This document shows, in pieces, positions 1 through 8,129 of a stretch of 27,730 nt of DNA. How positions within the stretch are numbered: position 1 is the stretch's first letter; every line of letters begins with the position of its first letter. Source of the DNA: Kocuria sp. p3-SID1428. Its GTDB lineage: Bacteria > Actinomycetota > Actinomycetes > Actinomycetales > Micrococcaceae. The notes below the pieces were generated by a model. The model saw only the letters and a list, made by a program, of their open reading frames with translations. It was not told the DNA's origin and did not search any database. The translations under genes were made by a program, and so were the position numbers. The DNA is taken from assembly GCF_025149945.1 (NCBI RefSeq), contig NZ_JALXVH010000035.1:1-27730 (forward strand). Direction: 5' to 3'.

Positions 1-1
1 T

Positions 2-246
2 TTCACGAGCCCCACAAGCACAGCGACCCCTCAAGACTCGCCTTGCCCGAGCGAGAACGAGGTCATCCGCGACGGCCTGCGCGTTCTCTCCGCCCGCGAA
101 GATGCCTCGAGAGCTGGCTGCGCACCGAAGTCGCCGCTTCCTACGACGAGCTTCGCGCCGATCCGTCCCGCGCGATCAGCTCCGCGGATATGAGAAGCCA
201 CCTCGCTCAGATGCACACCGACCGTCTTGCGGAACGCGATTCGTGA
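2..246 (+). pseudogene. ParD-like antitoxin remnant, frameshifted
   Basis: Two pieces of a ParD-family antitoxin lie in different frames. The frame starting at position 2 reads a ribbon-helix-helix-like segment (ENEVIRDGLRVLSARED, about 56-103). The frame of position 43 carries the usual acidic C-terminal part, LESWLRTEVAASYDEL onward, to a TGA at 244-246. The join at about 104-109 looks like loss of a single C: gat-gcc-ctc-gag-agc would restore D-A-L-E-S. The first 50 bases do not resemble the expected N-terminus, and the gene start lies outside the window or is degraded. The family normally neutralises a ParE toxin, and a ParE-like reading frame overlaps the stop. A single-base sequencing error could also explain the break, but the downstream toxin is damaged too. 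Confidence 0.6.
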
Positions 247-560
247 ACCGCAGCGTCGTCTACTCGCCCCGCGCCAGACAACAGCTCACGGAGCTGTACC
301 ACTGGATCACAGAGCAGTCCGGTTCCCCAGATCTCGCAGAGGGATTCGCCACAGCGATCATCGACTACTGCGATGAGCTCGCAGATTCTCCGATGATCGG
401 CCTTGCAAAGGACGACATTCGTCCGGACCTGCGAACGATCGGCTTCCGACATCGGGCCGTCATCGCGGCGGGCAGGGACCATGAGAGCTGTCCTATGTCC
501 GGCTTCGGCGGTCGAAGCCGGACATCCGGCGGCTCTCGCTGGCTCAAGGAGCACAGCAGC
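243..560 (+). pseudogene. ParE-like (RelE/ParE superfamily) toxin, degraded C-terminus
   Basis: A GTG at 243 overlaps the antitoxin TGA by 3 bases, the usual parDE arrangement. The reading frame gives a recognisable ParE fold to about position 467: VVYSPRARQQLTELYHWI, then an ALA/acidic helix, then DDIRPDLRTIGFRHRAVIA. The final beta strands, expected to resemble a V-x-V-L-G-(I/V)-Y-Y-G-G-x-D sequence, cannot be read in this frame. Fragments resembling them (FGGRS; PDIRRLSLAQ) appear in different frames between 490 and 550, so more than one indel is likely. The open frame has no stop of its own here and runs on antisense to the amidohydrolase, so the 3' limit is approximate. ParE toxins usually inhibit gyrase; this copy is probably inactive. 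Confidence 0.55.
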
Positions 561-563
561 CCC

Positions 564-2195
564 TCACAGGCCTCCGTGCACGAACCGCCCTCCCACTGCG
601 GTGGCCGCGACCTCGATCGCGGCGATCGCATCGCTCGGCACCGCCCGCGGGTCGTCGCTGAGGACCACGAAATCCGCGAGCTGCCCGGAGACCAGCTGCC
701 CCTTGCGCCTGCCCCAGCCCGTGGCCTCGGCGGAGCCCACCGTGTAGGCGTGCAGCGCCTCCTCGACGGTGAGCCGCTCGGACTCGGGCCCGTAATCCTG
801 TCCCACCTCGGTGCGGCGCAGCACGAAGTCCTGGATCACATCCAGCGGCCGGCCGCCGGCCACCGGGCGGTCCGAGCTGCCGGGCAGCACGAGCCCGGCG
901 CGCAGCAGTCGCCCCGCCGGATACGACAGCTCCACGCGCTCGTCGCCGATCCGCTCGCGCACCGATTCGCCGAACGCGCTGATGTAGTTCGGCTGCGTGG
1001 CCATCACGACCTCGAGCTCGGCCATGCGCGCCACCTGCTCCTCGCGCACCACACCGCCGTGCTCCACGCGGTGCGGCATCACGGGTGCCCCGAACTGCTC
1101 CCGGGCCTCGGCGATCACGTCGAGGGCGAAGTCCAGGGCGGCGTCGCCGATCGCGTGCATGGCCAGCGCCCAGCCACCCGCCGCCGCTGACAGGGCGGTG
1201 CGGCGCATCTCGCCGGGATCCTGCTGCAGGTAGCCGCGTCCGTGCCCGGCGAAGCAGTAGTCCTCCGACATGGCCGCGGTCATCCCCAGCATGGCCCCGT
1301 CCGTGAAGACCTTGGCCGGGCCGATCTGCAGCCACTCGTCACCCGCGCCCGAGCGGACTCCCGCGCTCAGGGTGACGTGGGTGCCGTCGTCGGGGTGGCC
1401 GTCGATCGCCTGGAGGCCGTCCAGGGTGACCATGGTCTGGAACCGGGTGCGCAGCAGCCCGGCCTCCCGCGCCCGCTGGTACGCGGCGAACTCGAGCGGG
1501 CTGTGCCCGATCCAGCCGCCGGCGATCCCGGCATCCGTCACCGAGGTGATGCCCTCGGCGGCGTACTCCTGCGAGGCCCGCTCCAGACAGCGTCCGATGT
1601 GCTCGTGGGACTCCGGCTGCAGCAGCCGCGTGACCAGGGGCATCGCGGTCTCCTCGAGCAGCCCGGTGGGCGCCCCGGAGTCATCCACCACGATCCTGCC
1701 GCCCTCCGGCTGCCGGTGCACCTACTCGCCGATCCCCGCCATGGCCAGCGCACCCCCGGAGACCGTGAGCGAATGGCCTGTGTTGTGCCGGATGAGCACG
1801 GGCCGTCCGCCGGCGGCCGCGTCCAGGCCGTCGCGATCGGGCTGGGGACCGTCGAGGTGACCGGGGTCGAAGCCCGCGCAGGTGACCCATGCCCCGGGAG
1901 CCAGCTGCGCGGCGCGGTCGGGGATCAGGCCGTAGACCTGCTCGGCGGTCCGCGCCTGCTCCAGATCGACGTCCAGGCGGGACTGCCCGAACCACACGCT
2001 GTGGGTGTGGACATCGTTGAACCCCGCGACGATCGTGCGCCCGCGGGCATCCAGGCGCTCCCGGGCGGCGAGTCCGTCCAGCTGCCCGTCGACCCCCACG
2101 ACGAGCCCCTGCCACACGCCCAGCCGACGGGCCGACGGACGGGCGGGGTCGCCGGTGACGACGGACGCGTTGTCGATCAGGAGGTCGAGCTGCAT
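564..2195 (-). pseudogene. YtcJ-type amidohydrolase, interrupted by one in-frame TAG
   Basis: This is a metal-dependent amidohydrolase of the YtcJ / N-substituted formamide deformylase group, about 543 codons. The ATG at 2195 is preceded by AGGAG. The N-terminal part (157 aa) has the beta-sandwich start and the metal-binding strand FNDVHTHSVWFG. Codon 158 is TAG (plus positions 1722-1724), and the same frame then continues as VHRQPEGGRIVVDD for 385 codons to a TGA. The C-terminal part keeps the barrel motifs MHAIGDAALDFALDVI, MPHRVEHG and SSDRPVAGGRPLDVI. There is no indel, so one base change separates this from an intact gene. Substrate unknown; many relatives act on N-formyl or amide compounds. 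It may be dead, or expressed if TAG is suppressed. Confidence 0.85.
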
Positions 2196-2270
2196 GTGGT
2201 GGGGCTCCTGGAGCGGTCGATGGCAGGCGCAGGTCCCCGCGCCGAACGGGACGGGCAGGCCGGTCGGGGC

Positions 2271-3812
2271 TCAGTTGCGCGGACGCACCACCGCGACGGC
2301 GCGGGTGTCCGGGGCGGTGTCTGCGACATGATCCATGGCGGCACCGACATCGCCGGTGCGCTCGTAGGCGGCGTGGATCTGCTCCCAGATCGGGGCGTTG
2401 TCCACCCCGATCGCCTTGGGGTCCAGCACGATCTCTCCGCCGGCTCGGCGCTGCCGGTCGTAGTCCTTCATCAGGCGGATGGCCGTGGGGCTGAGCAGGA
2501 CCAGCGCCAGGAGGTTCACCCACGTGTACAGGCCCAGGCCGAAGTCCGCCATGGACCACACGAACGACGAGGTCTGCACCGAGCCGAAGACCATGGACGC
2601 GGCGAGCAGCGCGCGCGCGACCCCGATGCAGATCCCCTGCGCCTTCGTGTTCGGGATGAGGTAGGCCAGGTTCGTCTCCGCGTAGAAGGAGAAGGACAGC
2701 AGCGTGGTGAAGGAGAACAGGAACACGGCGATCGCCACGAACGACGGCCCGAAAGCAGGCAGTCCGGAGTCGATCGCGAGCTGCACCCAGGCGGGGCCCT
2801 CCTCCACGCCCGGCACGTTCTCGGTGAGCAGCGACTCCTCGTCCGGGCCCAGCACGTTGAAGCTGTTGGTGGCCAAGATCATCAGACCCGTCATGGTGCA
2901 CACGAACAGCGTGTCCACGTAGGCGGAGAAGGCCTGGGCGAGCCCCTGCTTGGCGGGGTGGGAGACGTGGGCGGCGGCCGAGGCCTGGGCGCCGGAACCG
3001 GTGCCGATCTCAGTGGAGTACACCGCCCGACGCACGCCCCAGGCCACGGCCGCGCCGAGCAGGCCCCCGTAGACGGCGTCGGCGCCGAAGGCGCTGGAGA
3101 AGATCAGCCCGAACATGGCCGGCAGCTGAGTCCACATCATGACCATGATGATCAGCCCGACGACGATGTACGCCCCGGCCATGAACGGCACCACGAGCCC
3201 CACGGTGCGCGCCAGACGGTGCATGCCGCCGAACACGATGAGGCAGAACAGGGCGGCCATCCCCAGGCCGACCAGCAGCGGGCTCCAGCCCCAGGCCTCC
3301 GTGGTGGCCGCGGTGACGGCGTTGGCCTGGATCTGCGGACCGGTGATCACCGTGGCGAACACGGTGGCCGCGGCGTAGGCCACCGCCAGCCAGCGCCAGT
3401 TCCGGCCCAGGCCCTCCAGGATGTAGAAGGCTGGCCCGCCGCGGAACTCCCCGCGCACCTTGTGCTTGTAGAGCTGGGCGAGCGAGCTCTCCGCGACCGC
3501 CACCGGGGCTCCGAGGATGGCGGTGACCCACATCCAGAACATGGCGCCGGGCCCGCCCAGGAACAGGGCCGTCGCGACGCCGGCGATGTTGCCGACGCCC
3601 ACACGGCCGCCGAGCGCCATGGCGAAGGCTTGGAACGAGCTGATCCCCGCCGACGACGACCCGCCGTGGATGAGCTGGCCGACCATGTCCCGGAGCAGGC
3701 GCACCTGCGGGAAGAGCATGCGGATCGTGAAGTACAGACCGAGGGCGAGGATGCCGAAGGAGACCGGAAGGCTCCACAGGATCCCGTTCGCGGCGGTGAT
3801 GAACTGTTCCAT
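2271..3812 (-). CDS. Sodium:alanine symporter, AGCS family (AlsT/DagA type)
   Basis: This 513-aa polytopic membrane protein is of normal length for the family. It imports alanine or glycine (some members glutamine) with a sodium ion across the cytoplasmic membrane. Family signatures are clear: ALGGRVGVGNIAGVATAL near residue 70, the conserved GGPGAMFWMWVTAILG that follows, GEFRGGPAFYILEGLG, and AVYSTEIGTGSGAQASAAAH in the middle. About ten hydrophobic segments are visible, and the C-terminus is a soluble tail. The start is the ATG at 3812, with a G-rich stretch but no strong Shine-Dalgarno sequence upstream. It lies 75 bp from the amidohydrolase on the same strand and could be transcribed with it. 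It is divergent from the CobW remnant, with a palindrome between them. Substrate preference cannot be read from sequence. Confidence 0.93.
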   Translation of the reverse strand: MEQFITAANGILWSLPVSFGILALGLYFTIRMLFPQVRLLRDMVGQLIHGGSSSAGISSFQAFAMALGGRVGVGNIAGVATALFLGGPGAMFWMWVTAILGAPVAVAESSLAQLYKHKVRGEFRGGPAFYILEGLGRNWRWLAVAYAAATVFATVITGPQIQANAVTAATTEAWGWSPLLVGLGMAALFCLIVFGGMHRLARTVGLVVPFMAGAYIVVGLIIMVMMWTQLPAMFGLIFSSAFGADAVYGGLLGAAVAWGVRRAVYSTEIGTGSGAQASAAAHVSHPAKQGLAQAFSAYVDTLFVCTMTGLMILATNSFNVLGPDEESLLTENVPGVEEGPAWVQLAIDSGLPAFGPSFVAIAVFLFSFTTLLSFSFYAETNLAYLIPNTKAQGICIGVARALLAASMVFGSVQTSSFVWSMADFGLGLYTWVNLLALVLLSPTAIRLMKDYDRQRRAGGEIVLDPKAIGVDNAPIWEQIHAAYERTGDVGAAMDHVADTAPDTRAVAVVRPRN

Positions 3813-3839
3813 GGGAGGCCCCCGTGGGTCGTGATCAGG

Positions 3840-3861
3840 TCATGTGACTATAGCCATATGA
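3840..3861. promoter_or_regulatory. Imperfect 22-bp palindrome between divergent genes
   Basis: The half-sites TCATGTGACTA and TAGCCATATGA pair at 9 of 11 positions around a central CTATAG. The site sits 28 bp upstream of the symporter start and 76 bp upstream of the CobW-type start, in an AT-rich dip within GC-rich DNA. That is typical of an operator overlapping a promoter. It does not match the actinobacterial Zur or DtxR consensus sequences that I know, so the regulator is unknown. Confidence 0.5.
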
Positions 3862-3936
3862 GGGCTCAGCTCTGACCTCCCGCGCACCGTGGCCCCTCTG
3901 CGCTGCCTCCAGAACCCGCCGCGGCCGAGGAGCCCC

Positions 3937-4396
3937 ATGACCGCCCGCGTCCCCGTGATCGCCCTGACCGGCCACCTGGGCGCCGGCAAGACGAGCCTGC
4001 TCAACCACCTGCTGCGCGCGCCCGGCGCGCGGCTGGGTGTGGTAGTCAACGACTTCGGTGAGCTCAACGTGGATGCCGCCCTGGTCTCCGGGCAGGTGAT
4101 CGACGCCGTGACCCACTTCCAGACCGTGGACACCCGCGAGACCCCACCGAACCGCTTTGCGGCGGCCACGCTGGTGGTGATCGGCAAGGCAGATCTTCTG
4201 CAGGAGCAGGAGCGCGAGGCCGCCGCCGAACGGATCTGCGAGCGCGTCCGCGCGCGCGTCCATGGATCGCCCGGGCGCGGCGGGTTCCGGGTCGACGTGG
4301 TGGGGCCGATGATCCGCGTGGCGCGCCTTCCCCATCCGCCGCAGCTCGGGGAGCTCGTGGTCGTGGGGCTGGAGCTGGACGCCGACGACCCCCACG
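3937..4396 (+). pseudogene. CobW/COG0523 (G3E) metallochaperone GTPase remnant, core deleted
   Basis: The ATG at 3937 follows GCCGAGGAG. The frame reads MTARVPVIALTGHLGAGKTS with an intact P-loop (GHLGAGKT), then NDFGELNVDAALVSGQV. It jumps at about 4100 to IDAVTHFQTVDTRE and then LVVIGKADLL (the NKxD-type guanine motif). The intervening 60 or so residues that carry the family's GNGCxCC metal-binding motif and switch region are absent, so an in-frame deletion is inferred. Residues resembling the start of the C-terminal domain (ELVVVGLELDADDP) follow. At about 4390-4396 this meets EamA transporter sequence in another frame. The frame has no proper stop and runs on over neighbouring genes. COG0523 proteins usually deliver zinc, cobalt or similar metals; this copy lacks its metal site. 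Confidence 0.75.
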
Positions 4397-4651
4397 CTTG
4401 CGGGAGGCGCCGCCTTCGCCTGCCTGTCGGTGGTGAGCATGCTGCTGGGCTTCTTCGCCTGGTACCGCGGACTGGGCATCGGCCCCATGGCCCAGGTCAG
4501 CCAGGTCCAGCTCGCCCAGCCGATCCTGACCCTGAGCTGGGCGGCGCTGCTGCTGGGCGAGCAGCTCACCTGGCTCACCCTGCTGGGGGCGGCTGCGGTG
4601 ATCGCCTGCGCCCTGTCGGCGGTACTCGTGCACGTGCGACCGAAGGGCTGA
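4397..4651 (+). pseudogene. EamA/DMT-family transporter, C-terminal fragment
   Basis: From about 4397 the frame reads LAGGAAFACLSVVSMLLGFF, then AWYRGLGIGPMAQVSQVQLA, QPILTLSWAALLLGEQLTWL and a final hydrophobic helix ending HVRPKG, followed by TGA. This is the last three or so membrane helices of a 10-helix drug/metabolite transporter; the family is normally about 290-310 aa. The N-terminal two thirds are missing, and the fragment abuts the CobW remnant with no start codon or ribosome site of its own. An internal GTG at 4430 could start a 73-aa peptide, but nothing supports its translation. The junction is best explained by a deletion that removed the end of one gene and most of the next. 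Confidence 0.75.
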
Positions 4652-4744
4652 GCGCACCGCAGCGAGTGCACGGAACCGAGCACGCAGCGCCGCCATGGCG
4701 CAGGATGGGCCCAGACCCCGTCCACGACGCCTCAGGAGGCCACC

Positions 4745-5662
4745 GTGTCCCAGCCCCGCATCCACATGCTGCCCGTCGACGACGACGGCTTCCGACAGGC
4801 CATCGTCGACGGCGGAGGCCGCCTCGTGCAGGACCCGGCGGAGGCGGAGGCCGTCGTGGTCCCGTACGGGGCCGATCCGCAGGACCTGGTGGCCGCCGTC
4901 GAGTACGAGGGGATCCGGTGGGTCCAGCTGCCCTCGGCGGGCATCGAGGCTTTCGCGGAGTCCATGCGCCGTCGCCCGGACATCTCCTGGACCTCGGCCA
5001 AGGGCGCCTACGCGAACCCTGTCGGCGAGCACGCACTGGCACTGACCCTGGCCCTGCTGCGCGAGCTGCCGCGCAGGGTCGTGGCACGCAGCTGGGCCCC
5101 GCGCTCGGGGCGATCGCTGCACGGCATGCGAGCCGTCGTGGTGGGCGCAGGCGGGATCGGGCGGCGGATCATGGACCTGCTGCACGTGTTCGACGTCGAG
5201 GTCACCGCCGTGCGCCGCCGACCCGAGGCCGTCGCGGAGGCCGATCGCACCGTGGGAGTGCACGACCTGCCGGAGATCCTCCCGTTCCAGGACGTCGTGA
5301 TCGTGGCGGCCGCCCTGACCGAGGACACGCACCATCTGATCGGGCGGGCCGAGCTGGAGTCCATGCGCACCGATGCGATCCTGGTGAACATCGCCCGCGG
5401 CGGCCTGATCGACACCGAGGCCCTGGTCGCAGCCCTGGAGCGCGAGCAGATCGCCGGGGCCGCGCTCGACGTCACCGACCCCGAGCCGCTGCCCGATGGC
5501 CACCCCCTCTGGGAGCAGCAGCGGTGCCTCATCACCCCGCACACCGCGGACACCATGGAGATGATCCGCCCGCTGATCTTCGCTCGCATCGTGCGCAACC
5601 TGCGGGCCTTCGCCGCCGACGACGAGCTCGAGGGCGTGGTCGATCCCCAGGCCGGCTACTGA
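4745..5662 (+). CDS. D-isomer-specific 2-hydroxyacid dehydrogenase
   Basis: This 305-aa NAD(P)-dependent dehydrogenase interconverts a 2-hydroxyacid and a 2-ketoacid in the cytoplasm. The GTG at 4745 is preceded by AGGAGG (4734-4739) at 5-nt spacing, which fixes the start. The Rossmann motif VVVGAGGIGRRIMDLL lies near residues 130-145. The family active-site Arg (VNIARGGLIDTEAL), Glu (DVTDPEPLPDGHPLW) and His (ITPHTADT) are all present. The N-terminal substrate domain is short, as in the GhrA-like or single-domain-reduced members, and there is no ACT domain. It has its own ribosome site and a hairpin follows the stop, so it is probably monocistronic. The substrate cannot be assigned; glyoxylate/hydroxypyruvate or a branched ketoacid are options. 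Confidence 0.9.
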   Translation: MSQPRIHMLPVDDDGFRQAIVDGGGRLVQDPAEAEAVVVPYGADPQDLVAAVEYEGIRWVQLPSAGIEAFAESMRRRPDISWTSAKGAYANPVGEHALALTLALLRELPRRVVARSWAPRSGRSLHGMRAVVVGAGGIGRRIMDLLHVFDVEVTAVRRRPEAVAEADRTVGVHDLPEILPFQDVVIVAAALTEDTHHLIGRAELESMRTDAILVNIARGGLIDTEALVAALEREQIAGAALDVTDPEPLPDGHPLWEQQRCLITPHTADTMEMIRPLIFARIVRNLRAFAADDELEGVVDPQAGY

Positions 5663-5675
5663 GTGCGCCAGCTGT

Positions 5676-5707
5676 GCGCCCCGCATCACCGAGGTCGTGC
5701 GGGGCGC
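5676..5707 (+). terminator. Hairpin terminator after the hydroxyacid dehydrogenase
   Basis: A perfect 10-bp stem, GCGCCCCGCA / TGCGGGGCGC, with a 12-nt loop begins 13 bp after the TGA. There is no T-tract, which is common for terminators in high-GC actinobacteria. Confidence 0.65.
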
Positions 5708-6147
5708 TCGATGCAGGCCCAAGCGTGGGCATCGCTCCACACCGGCCACGGATGCATCCGACTTCACTTCATGCGACTTCGCACAGGCCCCTGACCTGCC
5801 ATGTCGCGCAGGAGGCCCGCCGTGGCACCCTCAGCCACCGCCGCGTAGCCCCCAACCGCGACGGAATGCGTCCCCCGATCTGGGGACGTCCCTCGATCAG
5901 CGGCCCACGTCCGACTCCGCCATGATGGAAGTCCACTGCCAGAAACGCCCTGTGACATGGTGCTTCGGGGCCTACCCGCCTTCGCGGCGCCCGCAGGGCC
6001 CTTCCTCGGCAGCGGGTTCGAGGCGGCTGCCCGCCGCCCTCGAGTCCGCGCAACATCCCGTCGTCGACTCCCCCATCGATCACGGACTCTGCCACCCCGT
6101 CGTCCCGCTCCCCCGAAGCTGGACGGCCTGATCACCAGGACCTGCCC
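5708..6147. other. 440-bp non-coding gap, no gene recognised
   Basis: No frame on either strand gives recognisable protein sequence. A short hairpin (CGTCCCC, 6-nt loop, GGGGACG; 5869-5888) is the only clear structure. The gap probably holds the promoter of the gene at 6148, but I cannot point to convincing -35/-10 elements. Confidence 0.4.
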
Positions 6148-6927
6148 ATGTCCCGCACTGACGCCCATGACCCCAGAGCCCGCTCCCGGGCCTACGACTG
6201 CGCGACCGTCGAGTACCAGACCGTGCGCCGCGAGCCGCGCGCGGTCTTCGACGACCTGACCCGTACCAGCTTCGAGGCCTGCGCCGCCCTGGCTGACGCA
6301 GTCTTCGACGAATGCACCGAGCACGCCTCCCCAGCGGAGGCCGCCCGCGGAGGCCGTCTCCTGGCGCAGGAGGACTCGCACGTGCGCTGCGTCCTGGAGC
6401 CGGAGGGCCCCGGCAGGTATCTGCTCGGCTTCGAGGTGCCGTGCGGCCCGGGGCCCGGGCAGGGCCTGAGCCGTCTCCTGCACGCCCTCGGGCTCAAGGG
6501 CGCCGCGGCTCGGACCGATCCGTCGCTGCAGGGCCGCCTGCTGTCCACGACCCACCTGATCGAGGACCTGGTGCTGGGGGTGGACACGATCTGCTCGACC
6601 GCCCCCGGGCGGCTCACCGTCGGCATCGCCGGAAGCGAGCAGGACGCCTCGATCGAGTTCATCGACGGCGTGCGGATCCTGCGGCGCATTCACCCGCGCA
6701 CATGGCGGCTGCTGCACCGCGACGACGTCCAGGACCTGCTGCGGCGGATCCTGGCCCCGTTCCAAGACCCGGAGCTGTACACCCTGACCATCCGCTCGCA
6801 GCCGCCGTACGGCAGCCTGTGCCCCAGCTGGACCGTCACCTCGAACGAGCAGCTGCGCCGCTTCGCCGGCGGAGGCCGTCTGGACCTGCCGGCGCTGGGG
6901 ATCCCTCTGGACCTGCTGGCCTCCTGA
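6148..6927 (+). CDS. Conserved-looking protein of unknown function
   Basis: This 259-aa soluble protein has no signal peptide and no membrane helix. I do not recognise a family. The frame has coding-like composition and ends 5 bp before the convergent rlmC stop. Visible traits are an Arg- and Asp-rich N-terminus, a helical central part (TSFEACAALADAVFDEC), a segment LIEDLVLGVDTICSTAPGR and a C-terminal SNEQLRRFAGGGRLDLPALG. The ATG at 6148 has only a weak ribosome site (AGGAC, 7 nt away), and an upstream in-frame start is not excluded. The sequence has four scattered Cys residues without a metal-binding pattern. Function unknown. Confidence 0.65.
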   Translation: MSRTDAHDPRARSRAYDCATVEYQTVRREPRAVFDDLTRTSFEACAALADAVFDECTEHASPAEAARGGRLLAQEDSHVRCVLEPEGPGRYLLGFEVPCGPGPGQGLSRLLHALGLKGAAARTDPSLQGRLLSTTHLIEDLVLGVDTICSTAPGRLTVGIAGSEQDASIEFIDGVRILRRIHPRTWRLLHRDDVQDLLRRILAPFQDPELYTLTIRSQPPYGSLCPSWTVTSNEQLRRFAGGGRLDLPALGIPLDLLAS

Positions 6928-6932
6928 GAGCC

Positions 6933-8084
6933 TCAGCGCCGCTGCAGCAGCACGGCGGTCTCGCTGTGACCGGTGTGCGGGAACATGTCCAGAAGCCGCG
7001 CCTGCACCGGGCACCACGACGGCATGGCCGCCAGGTCGCGGGCCAGCGTGCGCGCATTGCAGCTCGAGTAGATCAGGCTGCGGACCTGCGAGTCCTCCAG
7101 TCGCTGCGCCAGCTCGACGCCCAGCCCGCGCCGCGGCGGATTCACGACCACCAGCGGCACCTCGCCCTCCAGCGAGCGCTCCACGGCGGTGGCGTCGCCG
7201 GCCGTGAACGTCACCGCCCCGGGCCCCGACGACGGCAGGCCCATCTCGGCCGCCGCCTGTCGCGCGGCCTCGACCGCCTCGACGGACATCTCCACGCCGT
7301 GCACCCGCCGATCCGCAGCCGCCAGGTGCAGCGCGAAGCCGCCGACCCCGCAGTACAGGTCCACGACCTCTGCGGGCTCCAGCTCGCGCGCCCACTCCAC
7401 GGCCTGGCGGTAGAGGGCGGCAGCGACCTCGGTGTTGGTCTGGAAGAACGAGCGCGGCCGCAGCCGCAGCGGGATGCCGTTGATCGGCATGGACAGGCTG
7501 TCGCCGTCGGTGAGCACGTGCTCCACCGGGCCCTCGAGCACCGCCTGGTGCTCGGGCTGCAGGTTGGCCGTGACCACACGCAGCCCCGGCAGGGCCTCGA
7601 GCAGCACATCCAGGTGCTCGCGGATGCGCCCGAGCATCTTCTCGGAGCGGAGGACGAAGCGCAGCATCAGCTCGCCGTCGGGCGAGACGGTCACCAGCAC
7701 GTGCTTGAGCTCGCCGCGGCCTTTGGGGACGTCGTAGGGCAGGAGGCGAAGCTGGGTGCAGAACGCCGCCACGATCGGGAGGGCCCGTCCGATCGGCTCG
7801 GGGTATAGCGGGCATTCGCGCAGATCAATGCCGCGACCGCGTGGATCCAGGATCCCCAGTGTGGGGTGCTGGACAGTGCCGGCCACGACCATCTTGGCCT
7901 TGTTGCGAAAGCCCGACTCGGCGCTGGCCACAGGCTCCAGCCAGGTGAGTCCGCTGAGGTCGGCGCCTCCGTCGTGCAGCAGCGCGCGGACCCCGTCCTG
8001 CTTGGCCGTCAGCTGCTGCGCATAGGGTTGATCGATCAGGGTGCAGGAATCGCACAGCCCTCGGTCGTGATAATCGCAGCGCAC
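6933..8084 (-). CDS. rlmC: 23S rRNA (uracil-C5)-methyltransferase RlmC
   Basis: This 383-aa SAM-dependent enzyme methylates uracil 747 (E. coli numbering) of 23S rRNA at C5. Four cysteines at residues 3, 11, 14 and 91 (RCDYHDRGLCDSC ... RECPLYPE) match the 4Fe-4S cluster spacing of RlmC/RumB closely. The SAM-binding loop is VVDLYCGVGGFALHLA. The motif VVVNPPRRGLG and the catalytic cysteine in YSSCNARTLARDL are intact, and the C-terminus has the expected FPHTGHSETAVLLQR. There is no TRAM domain, which fits RlmC rather than RlmD. The ATG at 8084 puts the first cysteine where expected. It is convergent with the preceding unknown gene and divergent, by only 45 bp, from the next one. Confidence 0.93.
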   Translation of the reverse strand: MRCDYHDRGLCDSCTLIDQPYAQQLTAKQDGVRALLHDGGADLSGLTWLEPVASAESGFRNKAKMVVAGTVQHPTLGILDPRGRGIDLRECPLYPEPIGRALPIVAAFCTQLRLLPYDVPKGRGELKHVLVTVSPDGELMLRFVLRSEKMLGRIREHLDVLLEALPGLRVVTANLQPEHQAVLEGPVEHVLTDGDSLSMPINGIPLRLRPRSFFQTNTEVAAALYRQAVEWARELEPAEVVDLYCGVGGFALHLAAADRRVHGVEMSVEAVEAARQAAAEMGLPSSGPGAVTFTAGDATAVERSLEGEVPLVVVNPPRRGLGVELAQRLEDSQVRSLIYSSCNARTLARDLAAMPSWCPVQARLLDMFPHTGHSETAVLLQRR

Positions 8085-8129
8085 GGCTCAGAACCCTATC
8101 GGCAACGCAGACCCCGCAAGGAGACGACC

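Noticed and set aside
3840..3861. Zur box upstream of the CobW-type gene
   Set aside because: COG0523 genes are often Zur targets, but the site lacks the AT-rich core expected for an actinobacterial Zur box.
1242..3875. An 877-aa plus-strand open frame rich in Gly, Arg and His
   Set aside because: It lies antisense to the amidohydrolase and the sodium:alanine symporter and has the composition of a high-GC shadow frame; no family is recognisable.
4064..5767. A 567-aa minus-strand open frame across the 2-hydroxyacid dehydrogenase
   Set aside because: The plus-strand dehydrogenase has intact catalytic motifs and a perfect ribosome site; the minus frame is its complement.
5769..6095. A 108-aa minus-strand open frame in the 440-bp gap
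   Set aside because: No ribosome site, no recognisable domain, and Arg-rich shadow-like composition.
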